Assembly (NCBI GenBank): GCA_018334995.1
Contig: JAGXKW010000001.1
Span: forward strand, 13,536 to 77,535
Direction: 5' to 3'
Length of the DNA: 64,000 nt
Origin: Wenzhouxiangellaceae bacterium
Lineage (GTDB): Bacteria > Pseudomonadota > Gammaproteobacteria > Xanthomonadales > Wenzhouxiangellaceae
In this document: one piece after another, positions 1 through 9,825 of the stretch
How the letters are laid out: each line of letters opens with the position of its first letter
How positions within the stretch are numbered: the stretch's first letter is position 1
The notes under the pieces: model-generated
Database searches by the model: none
What the model was told of the DNA's origin: nothing
Seen by the model: the letters and a program-made list of their open reading frames with translations, nothing else
Position numbers and translations under genes: made by a program

Positions 1-1
1 G

Positions 2-826
2 GCCGAACTCGACGATGTGCTCGCGCTGTGGTCGGGTCTCGGCTATTACGCCCGCGCCCGCAATCTGCATTCGGCCGCGCGCGAAGTCCGGGAAAGGTTC
101 GACGGGGCGCTTCCGGCCGACGCGGACGCCCTGGCGCAGTTGCCCGGCATCGGCCGTTCTACCGCCGCCGCGATCGTGGCTCAGGCCTTCGATCGACGCG
201 CGGTCATCCTCGACGGCAACGTCAAGCGCGTGCTCGCGCGTCATGCGGCGATCCAGGGCTGGCCGGGCGCATCCGCAGTCGAGCGTGAACTCTGGCAGGC
301 CGCCGATGCGCGCACGCCGGTCGAGGATGCCGCCGACTATACCCAGGCGATCATGGATCTGGGCGCGACCCTGTGCACGCCCCGCTCGCCGGCCTGCGAC
401 GCCTGTCCGGTGGCCGCGGACTGCCTCGCCCTCCAGCACAAACGGCAGCACGAACTGCCCACGCCCCGGCCCACGCGCAAGCTTCCCGAGCGTGCATCGC
501 GCTACCTGCTCGCGCGTGACGGATCGGACCGGGTGCTGCTCGTGCGGCGTCCGCCCAGCGGTGTCTGGGGCGGATTGTGGTGCCTGCCCGAGGCCGGCGA
601 CATCGAGATCGAGGCGCTGGAAGTGCTGCCGGAACCGCGCGCTATCCGCCACGTCTTCACGCATTTCGCTTTGCAGATGTCGTTCGAGCACGTGCGCGTC
701 GGCACGACTCCGGCGAATGTTTCCGAGGGAGCGGGCCGGCAATGGTTCACGCCGGAACAGGCGCTGGCCGCCGGGCTGCCGCAGCCGGTGCGCAGAGTGT
801 TGAAGGCGCTGTCGGATCACGTCTGA
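2..826 (+). CDS. mutY: A/G-specific adenine glycosylase MutY, 5' truncated by window edge
   Basis: ORF in frame from base 2; LWSGLGYYARARNLHSAA, LPGIGRSTAAAI helix-hairpin-helix, C-x6-C-x2-C-x5-C Fe-S cluster (CTPRSPACDACPVAADC), C-terminal NUDIX-like domain. Confidence 0.95.
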   Translation, partial: AELDDVLALWSGLGYYARARNLHSAAREVRERFDGALPADADALAQLPGIGRSTAAAIVAQAFDRRAVILDGNVKRVLARHAAIQGWPGASAVERELWQAADARTPVEDAADYTQAIMDLGATLCTPRSPACDACPVAADCLALQHKRQHELPTPRPTRKLPERASRYLLARDGSDRVLLVRRPPSGVWGGLWCLPEAGDIEIEALEVLPEPRAIRHVFTHFALQMSFEHVRVGTTPANVSEGAGRQWFTPEQALAAGLPQPVRRVLKALSDHV

Positions 827-897
827 AGCGCAGCGGTAACAGCGCGTCCGGCGACTACCCGGGTTCGCGCGCGAAGATGTCCTGGCGGCCGGGAAAG

Positions 898-1524
898 TCA
901 GCCCGTCGCAAGCTCGCGGTACTTCTCGTCCAGCGCGCGGATCGCGCTGTACAGCGATTCCAGCGTGCCGGTGTTTTCGATGACGTCGTCGGCTTGTGCC
1001 AGGCGTCGTTCGCGGCTTGCCTGGGCGGCGAGCATGGCTTCGGCCTGTTCGCGCGTGCTGCCGTCGCGTTTCATCAGGCGCTCGATCTGCACCTCTTCGG
1101 GCACGTCGACGACCAGCACCCGGTCGGCATCCTCGAAAAGACCGGACTCGACCAGCAGCGGTACGACCAGAATCGCGTAGGGAACATCCAGCGCAGCCAG
1201 CTGACGGCGCGCAGTGTCGGCGATGCGGGGATGGAGGATGTCCTCGAGTCGATCGCGTGCCGCGGGATCATCGAATATTCTCCGTCGCAGCGCCGCACGC
1301 TCCAGATCGCCGCCGGGGCCGATCATCTCCGGCCCGAAGGCTGCCGCCACCTCGGCCAGCCCCGGCGAGCCGGGCGCCACGGCTTCGCGCGCCAGCAGGT
1401 CGGTATCGACGACCGGCACGCCCAGGTCGGCGAAGCGATCGGAGACCGCGGTCTTGCCGCTGGCCACGCCGCCGGTCAATGCGACGATCATCGGTTTGCT
1501 GGTTTTCACGAGTTTTGTGTCCAT
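898..1524 (-). CDS. coaE: Dephospho-CoA kinase
   Basis: MIVALTGGVASGKTAVSDRFADLGVPVVDTDLLAREAV P-loop and CoaE pattern; start trimmed from the longer ORF (1491 is an alternative start). Confidence 0.93.
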   Translation of the reverse strand: MDTKLVKTSKPMIVALTGGVASGKTAVSDRFADLGVPVVDTDLLAREAVAPGSPGLAEVAAAFGPEMIGPGGDLERAALRRRIFDDPAARDRLEDILHPRIADTARRQLAALDVPYAILVVPLLVESGLFEDADRVLVVDVPEEVQIERLMKRDGSTREQAEAMLAAQASRERRLAQADDVIENTGTLESLYSAIRALDEKYRELATG

Positions 1525-1750
1525 CCCATGGTCGATGGATGTTAACCCGATGGGGGCGGGCCTGACGCCTGCCGGCGTTGTCCGCGTCGCGGCTGCCCCA
1601 CTGGTCGCCATGCGGCGCGCGTCGCCGGTGCCGACCGAAAGCGCCCGGGGAGCACACTCCGAATCCGGCCAGGCTGGTCGCGGCGGATTCCGCCGCCCGC
1701 AGAGCCAATCGGCCATCCAGCGGGAGCCCATTCGCATTACCATTGGCGCC

Positions 1751-2284
1751 ATGCACCGAGACAAACGAATTTCCCGAGTCGTCGGCGTCGCGCTAACCGC
1801 TGCGATCGCGCTGGCCCTGGGTGCCTGCGCTTCGCCGGCACCGCCGCCCGTGCCCGCTCCCGGCGAAGATCGGGTGGTCGAGGAACGGGTGCGTGCGCCC
1901 TCGGGCGGGGACAGCCAAGAACTGCAGGTGTTCGGCGTGCGAAACGCGGCGGTCGTTGCGCTGGGCCGCCAGGCGATGGAAGCCGAAGAGACCGGCAACC
2001 TGGAGCGCGCCGAAATGCTGCTGGAGCGCGCGCTTCGCATCGACGGGCGCGATCCGGCCATCCTGCAGCAGATGGCCGAGGTGCAGCTCGCGCGTGGGCA
2101 ACTGGGCCAGGCCGGCAGCTTTGCCCAGCGATCGTTCGAGCTGGGTCCCCAGGTCGGCGAGATCTGCCAGCGCAGCCTGCGCACGCTCATCGTGGTGCAC
2201 GAGCGAAGCGGCGAGTGGGAGCGGGTGCGAAAGGCAAGAGAAGGCCTGGACGGTTGCCGCGTCGCGCCGCCGGAAAGGTTCTGA
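1751..2284 (+). CDS. Putative TPR-containing lipoprotein
   Basis: N-terminal hydrophobic segment with lipobox-like ALGAC; TPR-like helical repeats (GRQAMEAEETGNLERAEMLLERALRIDGRDP). Confidence 0.7.
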   Translation: MHRDKRISRVVGVALTAAIALALGACASPAPPPVPAPGEDRVVEERVRAPSGGDSQELQVFGVRNAAVVALGRQAMEAEETGNLERAEMLLERALRIDGRDPAILQQMAEVQLARGQLGQAGSFAQRSFELGPQVGEICQRSLRTLIVVHERSGEWERVRKAREGLDGCRVAPPERF

Positions 2285-2296
2285 ACGGCTTCCGAT

Positions 2297-4201
2297 TTGA
2301 AGCACCTCGCGCAGCAATTCGAGCATGACGGTCGCCTGGCCGAGTTGCTGGAGGATTTTCAGCCGAGGCCGGGCCAGCTCAAGCTGGCCGACCGCATAGT
2401 CGATTGCCTGGATTCCGGCACCGACCTGGTGGCCGAAGCGGCGACCGGTACCGGCAAGACCCTGGCCTACCTGCTGCCGGCGCTGGCCGGGACCGACAAG
2501 GTCATCATTTCCACCGGTACGCTGAACCTTCAGGACCAGTTGTTCGGCCGCGACCTGCCGCTGGCGTTGAAGGCGGTCGGCGTCGAAAAGTCGGTGGCGC
2601 TGCTCAAGGGACGGGCGAATTACCTGTGCCCGCAGCGCATGGACAAGGCCGAAGACGGGCCCGGCACGCTGGACGACGAGACGCACGAGCATCTTGAGCG
2701 GGTCCGGCGCTGGTCGCGTCGGACCACCACCGGCGAAATCCGCGAACTGGCCGAGATTCCGGAGCGCGCCCGGGTCTGGCCGCTGGTGACGTCGACCGTG
2801 GACAACTGTCTGGGCTCGGAATGTCCGCGCATCAACGACTGCCCCGTGCTCAAGGCGCGCCGCCACGCGCAGGACGCCGACGTTGTGGTGGTCAATCATC
2901 ACCTTCTTTTCGCCGACCTGGCGCTCAAGCAGACCGGCTTCGGCGAAGTGCTGCCGGGTGCCGACGCAATCATTGTCGACGAAGCCCACCAGATTCCCGA
3001 CGTGGCGACCCGCTTTTTCTCGCGCAGCGTCAGCGCCTGGCAGGTCGCCGACCTGGCGCGCGACACACTGACCGCCACCGCTGATTCCAGCGGCAGCCTC
3101 AAGGTGCTGCGCGAACCGGTGGAAAATCTGAAACAGCGCCTGGCTCAACTCGGCAGCCGGGCGCACAACCTCCCCGAGCGTGGTGACTGGCGGCGGCTTG
3201 CGTCCGTCACGCGCGAGCTCGAGGCCTTGTCGGAGGCGCTGTCGGCACTGGCCGCCGCCACCGACGCGCTGCAGTCGCAGTCGCGCGAACTGGCAGCCTG
3301 CCACGATCGGGCCGCTGCGCTTTCGGAGACGCTGGCAACGCTGCTTGCAGGCGAAAGCGAGCAGGGCGTGCGCTGGTTCACCTGCCGCCGCGGACGCCTG
3401 TCGTTGACGCTGACGCCGCTGGATATCGCCGAGCCGTTCGCGAAATTGCGTGCCGAACTGCCGTCGACCTGGATCATGACCTCGGCCACGCTGGCGGTGA
3501 ACGGCGACTTCGATCATTTCACCAAGCGGCTGGGGCTCGTCGAGCCGGCCACCGAGCTGATCCCCAGCCCGTTCGACTATCGCGAGCAGACCCGGATGTG
3601 GCTACCGGGCGGGCTGCCCGAGCCGGGCGATCCGCAACACACCGAAAAGCTGCTGGAGGCGGTCAGCCCGCTGTTGCAGGCCAGCCGCGGCCAGGCCTTC
3701 CTGCTGTTTACTTCGCATCGGGCCCTGAACCGCGCGGCCGGCTGGCTGCGCGCCAAAACCGACTTCCGCCTGCTGATTCAGGAAGACGCCCCGCGCGACG
3801 TGCTGCTGGAAGAGTTTCGGGCCCGACCGGGCAGCCTGCTGCTGGGGGCGGCCAGTTTCTGGGAAGGCGTGGACGTGCGCGGCGAGGCGCTTTCGGTGGT
3901 CGTCATCGACAAGCTGCCGTTCGCCTCTCCGGACGACCCGGTGCTTTCGGCAACGATCCGAGCGACTCGCGAGCGCGGCGGCAACCCGTTCTCCGAACTC
4001 CAGGTTCCGGCCGCGGTCCTGGCGCTCAAGCAGGGCGCCGGCCGGTTGATCCGGCACGCCGGCGACCGTGGCGTGCTGGTGCTGGGCGATCCCAGGCTGA
4101 CCTCCAAGGGCTACGGCAGGGTCTTCGTCAACAGCCTGCCGCCGATGCCGCGCTGCGGCGGCGTGGACGAAGCTGCCGCCTTTGTTCGGGGTATGGAATG
4201 A
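2297..4201 (+). CDS. ATP-dependent DNA helicase, DinG/YoaA family
   Basis: Walker A EAATGTGKTLAYLLP, DEAH box (VDEAH), Fe-S cysteines (CP...CLGSECPRINDCPVLKAR), GAASFWEGVDVRGEALSVVVIDKLPF; apparent TTG start. Confidence 0.92.
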   Translation: MKHLAQQFEHDGRLAELLEDFQPRPGQLKLADRIVDCLDSGTDLVAEAATGTGKTLAYLLPALAGTDKVIISTGTLNLQDQLFGRDLPLALKAVGVEKSVALLKGRANYLCPQRMDKAEDGPGTLDDETHEHLERVRRWSRRTTTGEIRELAEIPERARVWPLVTSTVDNCLGSECPRINDCPVLKARRHAQDADVVVVNHHLLFADLALKQTGFGEVLPGADAIIVDEAHQIPDVATRFFSRSVSAWQVADLARDTLTATADSSGSLKVLREPVENLKQRLAQLGSRAHNLPERGDWRRLASVTRELEALSEALSALAAATDALQSQSRELAACHDRAAALSETLATLLAGESEQGVRWFTCRRGRLSLTLTPLDIAEPFAKLRAELPSTWIMTSATLAVNGDFDHFTKRLGLVEPATELIPSPFDYREQTRMWLPGGLPEPGDPQHTEKLLEAVSPLLQASRGQAFLLFTSHRALNRAAGWLRAKTDFRLLIQEDAPRDVLLEEFRARPGSLLLGAASFWEGVDVRGEALSVVVIDKLPFASPDDPVLSATIRATRERGGNPFSELQVPAAVLALKQGAGRLIRHAGDRGVLVLGDPRLTSKGYGRVFVNSLPPMPRCGGVDEAAAFVRGME

Positions 4202-4854
4202 GAATGCTGGCGATCGAAACCGCAACCGAGGCCTGTTCGGTGGCTTTGCTCGATGGCGATCGGCGCCTGCAGCGACTGGAAACCGGAGCGCGCATTCACG
4301 CCGAGGCATTGCTGCCGTGGATCAGGGAATTGCTGGGCGAGGGCGGACTCGCCTATCAGGATCTCGACGGGATTGCCGTCGATCGTGGTCCGGGCGGATT
4401 CACCAGCCTGCGGCTCGGCCTGGGCGTGGCCCAGGGCATCGGCCTGGCCTGTGACCTGCCGGTCCGCCCGGTGTCCAGCCTGGCCGCGCTGGCGCACGCG
4501 GCGCGCCCGGATGGGTACCGCGGCCGCATGCTTGCGGCCCTGGACGCCCGTATGGGCGAGATCTACGCGTGCTGGTTCGACTTCGGAAATGACCGACCCG
4601 AGGCGATGGGTCAGGAAATTCTGTGTTCGCCCGGGGCGCTGGCGCCGCTGGACGGTGAATCTTTCCTGGCGGCCGGCAATGCATTTTCAAGCTACGCCGG
4701 AGAACTTCGCGCGAGCCTGGGCGAGGCCCTGGCCCGCATCGATGCCGAGGCCCGGCCGACCGCGCTGGCCGTGGCCGACGTTGCACCGTACTCAGCCTCC
4801 GTGGCGGCCCACGAGCTGGAACCGACCTACCTTCGCGACCGGGTTGCGAATTGA
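4198..4854 (+). CDS. tsaB: tRNA threonylcarbamoyladenosine biosynthesis protein TsaB
   Basis: MLAIETATEACSVALL, GPGGFTSLRLGLGVAQGIGLA; ATGA overlap with the upstream helicase. Confidence 0.93.
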   Translation: MRMLAIETATEACSVALLDGDRRLQRLETGARIHAEALLPWIRELLGEGGLAYQDLDGIAVDRGPGGFTSLRLGLGVAQGIGLACDLPVRPVSSLAALAHAARPDGYRGRMLAALDARMGEIYACWFDFGNDRPEAMGQEILCSPGALAPLDGESFLAAGNAFSSYAGELRASLGEALARIDAEARPTALAVADVAPYSASVAAHELEPTYLRDRVAN

Positions 4855-4909
4855 CCTGCTACCGGCGGCGAGGGCGGTCTTGGCGGTTTGCATCTTTTCG
4901 GGCTCGGCG

Positions 4910-5248
4910 TCAATCCAGTTCCTCCACTACCTTGCCGTCCGGGCCGTCGGCCCAGATCCTGAGCGGGTGGCTGCCGAGCATCAGCACGCCGCCCGGCATC
5001 CTGCTGGAGCCGTCGGGGCAGAAATCAAAGCGGTAGCGGCGCACCAGCTCCAGGCCGAAACCGCCGCGGCGGGCGTAGGTGGACTGGACGCTTACTGTCT
5101 GATCGAGCAGCTGCCATTGCTGGCGCTGGCAGAACTTGCGCGCGATCTGTCGCGCCCGGTCCAGCGCCTGGACCGAGGCGTGCCACCAAAGGCCCAATGC
5201 GCCAAGCAACAGCAGCGCCGGGATCACCGAGGCGCCGGTCTCGTTCAT
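4910..5248 (-). CDS. DUF3301-like small membrane-associated protein
   Basis: N-terminal TM, RARQIARKFCQRQQWQLLDQTVSV, RRYRFDF pattern. Confidence 0.7.
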   Translation of the reverse strand: MNETGASVIPALLLLGALGLWWHASVQALDRARQIARKFCQRQQWQLLDQTVSVQSTYARRGGFGLELVRRYRFDFCPDGSSRMPGGVLMLGSHPLRIWADGPDGKVVEELD

Positions 5249-5778
5249 TTGGAATGCTTCAGGAGCACATAGACGGCGCCGGTGCCACCGTCGGTGGGCG
5301 GCGCGGAAGCGAACGCCAGCACCCTGGGATGGCGGCTGAGCACCCGGGCGGTTACGGTCTTCAGGCGCGGGCCGGCCGGTCCGGAGCGCAGGCCCTTGCC
5401 GTGAATGACCCGGATGCAGCGCTTGCCCGAGGCGAGCGCTTCGTCGATGAAGATCCGGATCGAGCGCGTCGCCGCTTCGGTATTCATCTGGTGCAGGTCG
5501 ATTTCATCCTGCACGCTCCAGTAGCCCCGCCGCAGCCGGCGCAGCACCCGGCTCTGGATGCCCGGCCGAAGCCAGCACAATTCCTCGCCGGTTTCCAGCT
5601 CGTAGTCGAACGGGCGCGCTTCGCTCAGTTCGTCGACGACGCGCCGTTCGTCGGCTTCGCGCATGCGCGGCGTGGCCCGGATGCGCTGGCGTTCGACTTC
5701 GGCGCGAGTGGAGCGAATTCGGCGCACCCCCCCGACGCTTTCGCGGAACAGCTCGAAATCGTCCTTGTCGTCGCTCAT
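5245..5778 (-). CDS. Smr-domain protein
   Basis: IDLHQMNTEAATRSIRIFIDEALASGKRCIRVIHGKGLRSG (Smr LDLHG/HGKG motif); overlaps the next gene's start. Confidence 0.88.
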   Translation of the reverse strand: MSDDKDDFELFRESVGGVRRIRSTRAEVERQRIRATPRMREADERRVVDELSEARPFDYELETGEELCWLRPGIQSRVLRRLRRGYWSVQDEIDLHQMNTEAATRSIRIFIDEALASGKRCIRVIHGKGLRSGPAGPRLKTVTARVLSRHPRVLAFASAPPTDGGTGAVYVLLKHSK

Positions 5779-5901
5779 GCTGCGTCTCCTCCGCGTGCGA
5801 GCCGGGGCGCTTCCCGGGATCGCGTCGCGTAATCTTTCAGATCAGGCATTATAGTGAGTGGCTGCAAATCAATCGTCCATGAATCGGACAAAAAGGGCAC
5901 G

Positions 5902-6678
5902 ATGCACATTCTCATCAGCAACGACGACGGTCTGGACGCCAAGGGCATTCGCCACCTCGCCGAGCGGATCGGCGAGCAGGTCGACCGCGTGACCATCATC
6001 GCACCGGACCGCGATCGATCCGGCGCCAGCAATTCGTTGACCCTGGACCGCCCGATCCGGGTCGACCAGCGTGACGAAAACGTGTTCAAGGTTTTCGGCA
6101 CGCCGACCGATTGCGTGCACATCGGGATCACCGGGCTGTTGGGCGAGGAGCCCGATATGGTGATTTCCGGCGTCAACGCCGGCGCCAACATGGGTGACGA
6201 CGTGATCTACTCGGGTACCGTGGCGGCGGCCATGGAAGGCCGTTTCCTGGGTTCGCCGGCCATGGCGGTATCGCTGGCCTACGAGAATTCGCGCCCGACC
6301 AACTACGCGAGCGCGGCGCGCGCGGCCGGGGTGCTGATGAATCGCCTGCACGAAGAGCCGCTGCCGGCCGACACGATTCTCAACGTCAACGTGCCGGACC
6401 TTCCCTGGGAAGAGATCAGGGGCTTCGAAACCACGCGGCTGGGGCACCGGCACCGTTCCGAGGACGTGATCCCGCTGGAAGACCCGCGCGGCCGGCAGTT
6501 CTACTGGATCGGCGCGCCCGGCGGCGAGGAAGACAACGGCCCGGGTACCGATTTCAACTCCATCCGGCGCGGCTACGTCTCGGTCACGCCCATCCATGTC
6601 GACCTGACCCGCTACCAGGCGCTGGATCCGGTCGGGCAGTGGGTGCAGAATATCCGGCGCGACGAGGATGCGGCCTGA
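5902..6678 (+). CDS. surE: 5'/3'-nucleotidase SurE
   Basis: MHILISNDDGLDAKGIRHLAE, SGVNAGANMGDDVIYSGTVAAAMEG. Confidence 0.97.
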   Translation: MHILISNDDGLDAKGIRHLAERIGEQVDRVTIIAPDRDRSGASNSLTLDRPIRVDQRDENVFKVFGTPTDCVHIGITGLLGEEPDMVISGVNAGANMGDDVIYSGTVAAAMEGRFLGSPAMAVSLAYENSRPTNYASAARAAGVLMNRLHEEPLPADTILNVNVPDLPWEEIRGFETTRLGHRHRSEDVIPLEDPRGRQFYWIGAPGGEEDNGPGTDFNSIRRGYVSVTPIHVDLTRYQALDPVGQWVQNIRRDEDAA

Positions 6679-7345
6679 AATGAATGCCGGAACCCTGTCG
6701 CGCGGCATCGGGATGACCTCTGAGCGCACGCGCCGGCGCCTGATCGAGAAACTTCGCGAGCAGGGCATTACCGACGAACGTGTGCTCAGCGCGATGACCG
6801 CGACCCCGCGCCACATGTTCGTCGACGAGGCGCTTTCCAGCCGCGCCTACGAAAACAGCGCCCTGCCGATCGGCCGCGGCCAGACCATCTCGCAGCCGCT
6901 GGTCGTGGCCATGATGAGCGCGGCGGCCATGGCCGCTCCACGGCGCGAAAAGGCGCTTGAAATCGGCACCGGTTCCGGCTACCAGGCCGCGGTGCTGGCA
7001 CGCCTGTTCCACAAGGTATTTTCCACCGAGCGCATCGGCGAACTGGCCCGGCTCGCGCGCCAGCGGTTGCATGCGCTGAAGATTCACAACGTCTATGCGC
7101 GCCATGCCGACGGCCTGGAGGGCTGGCCGGGCCAGGCGCCGTTCGATGCCATCCTGGTCACCGCCGGCGGCCGCATTCCCGAGGCGCTGTTCGAACAGCT
7201 GGGTGAGGGCGGCGTGCTGGTCGCGCCCATCGACGAATCCGGCGGCGTCCAGCAGCTGGTGCGATATACCCGCAACGGCGACGAGTTCGAGCGCGAGAAT
7301 CTTGGAGGCGTGAGCTTTGTGCCGTTGCTGGAGGGGCTTGACTGA
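6668..7345 (+). CDS. pcm: Protein-L-isoaspartate O-methyltransferase
   Basis: ATPRHMFVDEALSSRAYENSALPIGRGQTISQP, EIGTGSGYQAAVLARL; overlaps surE 3' end. Confidence 0.96.
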   Translation: MRPEMNAGTLSRGIGMTSERTRRRLIEKLREQGITDERVLSAMTATPRHMFVDEALSSRAYENSALPIGRGQTISQPLVVAMMSAAAMAAPRREKALEIGTGSGYQAAVLARLFHKVFSTERIGELARLARQRLHALKIHNVYARHADGLEGWPGQAPFDAILVTAGGRIPEALFEQLGEGGVLVAPIDESGGVQQLVRYTRNGDEFERENLGGVSFVPLLEGLD

Positions 7346-7431
7346 TGCGCCCGGATCGAACCGGCACTGAACCGTCCGGGCGGTATTCGGACGGAGCTGC
7401 CGGTACGCAACGCATCGCGCAAGCTGCCTAG

Positions 7432-8007
7432 ATGTTCCGGGGACTGTACGACCGGGTTTTGATCTGGTCCGGGCACCGTCATGCGCCGCGCTACCTGGCC
7501 GGTCTGAGCTTTGCCGAGGCGACCTTCTTCCCGATTCCGCCCGACGTGATGCTGGCACCCATGGTGCTGGCCGACCGCAACCGCGCCTGGGCGCTGGCTT
7601 TGCTGACGACGCTTGCGTCCGTCGCCGGCGGCGTGGTCGGTTACCTGATCGGCTGGCTGGGGCTGGAACTGATTTATCCGCTGATCGAGCGCATCGGTTA
7701 TGTCGAACATTATCAGCGGGCCGTGCAAGCCTTTGCCGAATACGGGATCTGGTTCGTGATCGTGGCCGGCTTCACCCCGATCCCGTTCAAGATCATCACG
7801 ATTGCCGCGGGAGCCTTGCTGATGCCGCTGCCCGGCTTCATACTCGGCAGCGTGATCGGCCGCGGGGCGCGGTTCTTTCTGGTCGCCGGGTTGGTCTGGG
7901 CCGGTGGCGAACGGATGGCCGAGCGGTTGCGCAACTGGGTGGACGCAATCGGCTGGGCGGTGATTGTCGTGATTGCGCTGGCGGGATTGTTCTACTTGTT
8001 CCGATGA
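7432..8007 (+). CDS. YqaA-family (SNARE-associated/DedA-like) membrane protein
   Basis: Multiple TM segments, FAEATFFPIPPDVMLAPMVLADR, position between pcm and nlpD. Confidence 0.85.
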   Translation: MFRGLYDRVLIWSGHRHAPRYLAGLSFAEATFFPIPPDVMLAPMVLADRNRAWALALLTTLASVAGGVVGYLIGWLGLELIYPLIERIGYVEHYQRAVQAFAEYGIWFVIVAGFTPIPFKIITIAAGALLMPLPGFILGSVIGRGARFFLVAGLVWAGGERMAERLRNWVDAIGWAVIVVIALAGLFYLFR

Positions 8008-8978
8008 ACTCGAAAGGCCATCAGCTTGGAGTGCGATGCGGCGTGCGTCTGATGACGGCCGTCGTGCTCAGCGCGTGGCTGGTCGGTTGCGGCGCGCCGG
8101 GGCCGCTGATGCCCGACCAGCAGCCTGTCGGCGATTCCGGCAATCGACCGCCGCCCGCGCCCGAGGCGGTCCGCGTCAGTCGCGGCGACACGTTGTACTC
8201 GATTGCGTTCCGCTATGGCCTGGACTGGCGCGACGTGGCCGGATGGAACGGCATCGCCGCGCCGTATACCATCCACGTCGACGACTGGATCCGGCTCCAG
8301 CCGCAGCCGGACATGCGCCCGGCCGTGGTCGCCGCCACACCTTCGCCGCCCGTTGCCGGGCGCTCCGCCGGGTCCGCCCCAGCGCCAGGTTCTCAGGCGC
8401 CCGCCGAAACCGCGTCGCGGCCCGATTCGGAGCCGGATACGGATCAGTCGGGCGCGGCCTCGGCGAATGCGCCCGAGGATCCCGGCACCTCGGGCGCCGA
8501 CGCCGGCGAACAAGCCCCGCCTGAACCGGAGCCGGCGGTGCGCGAGCCCCCACGGACGCGGCCGGATGCGTCGGTCGAGCCGCCTTCGGGGCCGACGCGC
8601 AGCGTTGCCGGCGTGACCTGGCGCTGGCCGACCCGCGGCCGGATCACGCGCCGGTTCGACGCCGGCGCCTCGCGCAAGGGCATTCTGATCGCAGGTGAAC
8701 TCGGGCAGCAGGTCCGGTCCGCTGCACGGGGCGAAGTCGTCTACAGCGGCAACGGCCTGATCGGATACGGCGAACTGATCATCATCAAGCATTCCGATCG
8801 CATGCTGTCGGCATATGCGCACAATCGGGAGCGCCTGGTTGCCGAGGGCGAGCGTGTAGCGTCCGGGCAATTGATCGCGCGCATGGGCAGCAACGAGCGT
8901 GACGAGACCGTCCTGCACTTCGAGATCCGGCAGGACGGCAAGCCGAGCGATCCCGTGAACTACCTGCCGCGCAGGTAA
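8004..8978 (+). CDS. nlpD: NlpD-like lipoprotein, LysM plus M23 peptidase domain
   Basis: Lipobox LVGCG, LysM (VSRGDTLYSIAFRYGLDWRDVAGWN), degenerate M23/LytM domain (GILIAGELGQQVRSAARGEVVYSGNGLIGYGELIIIKH). Confidence 0.88.
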   Translation: MNSKGHQLGVRCGVRLMTAVVLSAWLVGCGAPGPLMPDQQPVGDSGNRPPPAPEAVRVSRGDTLYSIAFRYGLDWRDVAGWNGIAAPYTIHVDDWIRLQPQPDMRPAVVAATPSPPVAGRSAGSAPAPGSQAPAETASRPDSEPDTDQSGAASANAPEDPGTSGADAGEQAPPEPEPAVREPPRTRPDASVEPPSGPTRSVAGVTWRWPTRGRITRRFDAGASRKGILIAGELGQQVRSAARGEVVYSGNGLIGYGELIIIKHSDRMLSAYAHNRERLVAEGERVASGQLIARMGSNERDETVLHFEIRQDGKPSDPVNYLPRR

Positions 8979-9030
8979 ACCGGGGGTCCCGCTCGAGACT
9001 CGCGCGCCACGCTGGCAAGCTCGCAGCCGT

Positions 9031-9414
9031 TCAGCGGCTTGCGCTTTCCCAGATCAAGGCCGCCACGACGCGCCGGTCTTCGCTGGCCAGCACGTTGAAC
9101 GTGCGCGCAGCCGCTTCCAGGGTCATCACCTCGAGCCCGATGTTGTTGCGCAGCATCTCGATCTGAATCGATCGATCGGGAAAGCGCTGGCGGCGTCCGG
9201 TTGCCAGCAGCACGACGTCCGGCTGCCAGGCCAGAATCGGCTGCAGGTGATCCGTCTCGAGTTCCGAGACGCTGGCGACCGGCCATCTGGCCACGCCCTG
9301 GTCCGGGGACAGGATCAGGCTGTAGTCGTACCGGGTCTCCACGATCTGGATCGCGTCGGCGCCCAGCGAATGGACATAATACTGCTGTTCCGGGTTGTAC
9401 TCGTCGAGCTGCAT
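9031..9414 (-). CDS. Mth938-like domain (DUF498) protein
   Basis: LILSPDQGVARWPVASVSELETDHLQPIL...PDVVLLATGRRQRFP pattern; start TGATG-coupled to yhbY. Confidence 0.8.
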   Translation of the reverse strand: MQLDEYNPEQQYYVHSLGADAIQIVETRYDYSLILSPDQGVARWPVASVSELETDHLQPILAWQPDVVLLATGRRQRFPDRSIQIEMLRNNIGLEVMTLEAAARTFNVLASEDRRVVAALIWESASR

Positions 9415-9704
9415 CAGTTCAGGGTGATCTTGCGGTTCCGGGGGTTGGGGCGATAGAAGCACGCGACCTGGCCGATCTTCTGTACCAGCTCGGCCGATGT
9501 TTCATCGATGATGGAATCGATCCAGGCCTTGCGCTGCTCTCGCTCGGCGCGCAGTTTGACCTTGATCAGCTCGTGACTGTCGAGCGCACCCTGGATCTCG
9601 GCCCGCACGTTCTCGCTCAGTCCCTTGTCGGCCACCATGACGACGGGCGACAGCTCGTGGCAGAGACTGCGCAGATAACGGATCTGACGATTGCTGAGCG
9701 ACAT
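9414..9704 (-). CDS. yhbY: CRS1/YhbY-family RNA-binding protein
   Basis: MSLSNRQIRYLRSLCHELSPVVMVADKGLSENVRAEIQGALDSHELIKVKL; start trimmed from longer ORF. Confidence 0.92.
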   Translation of the reverse strand: MSLSNRQIRYLRSLCHELSPVVMVADKGLSENVRAEIQGALDSHELIKVKLRAEREQRKAWIDSIIDETSAELVQKIGQVACFYRPNPRNRKITLN

Positions 9705-9825
9705 GCTTTTTCCGACCGGGAAAGACAACTCGAAAGCATAACATCGTCCCGTCGATCTTCCGGTGTTTGCGGCCTGTCGCATGGACAATGCGATAATCGA
9801 GCCGATTGACAGGCGAGAATCGTTC

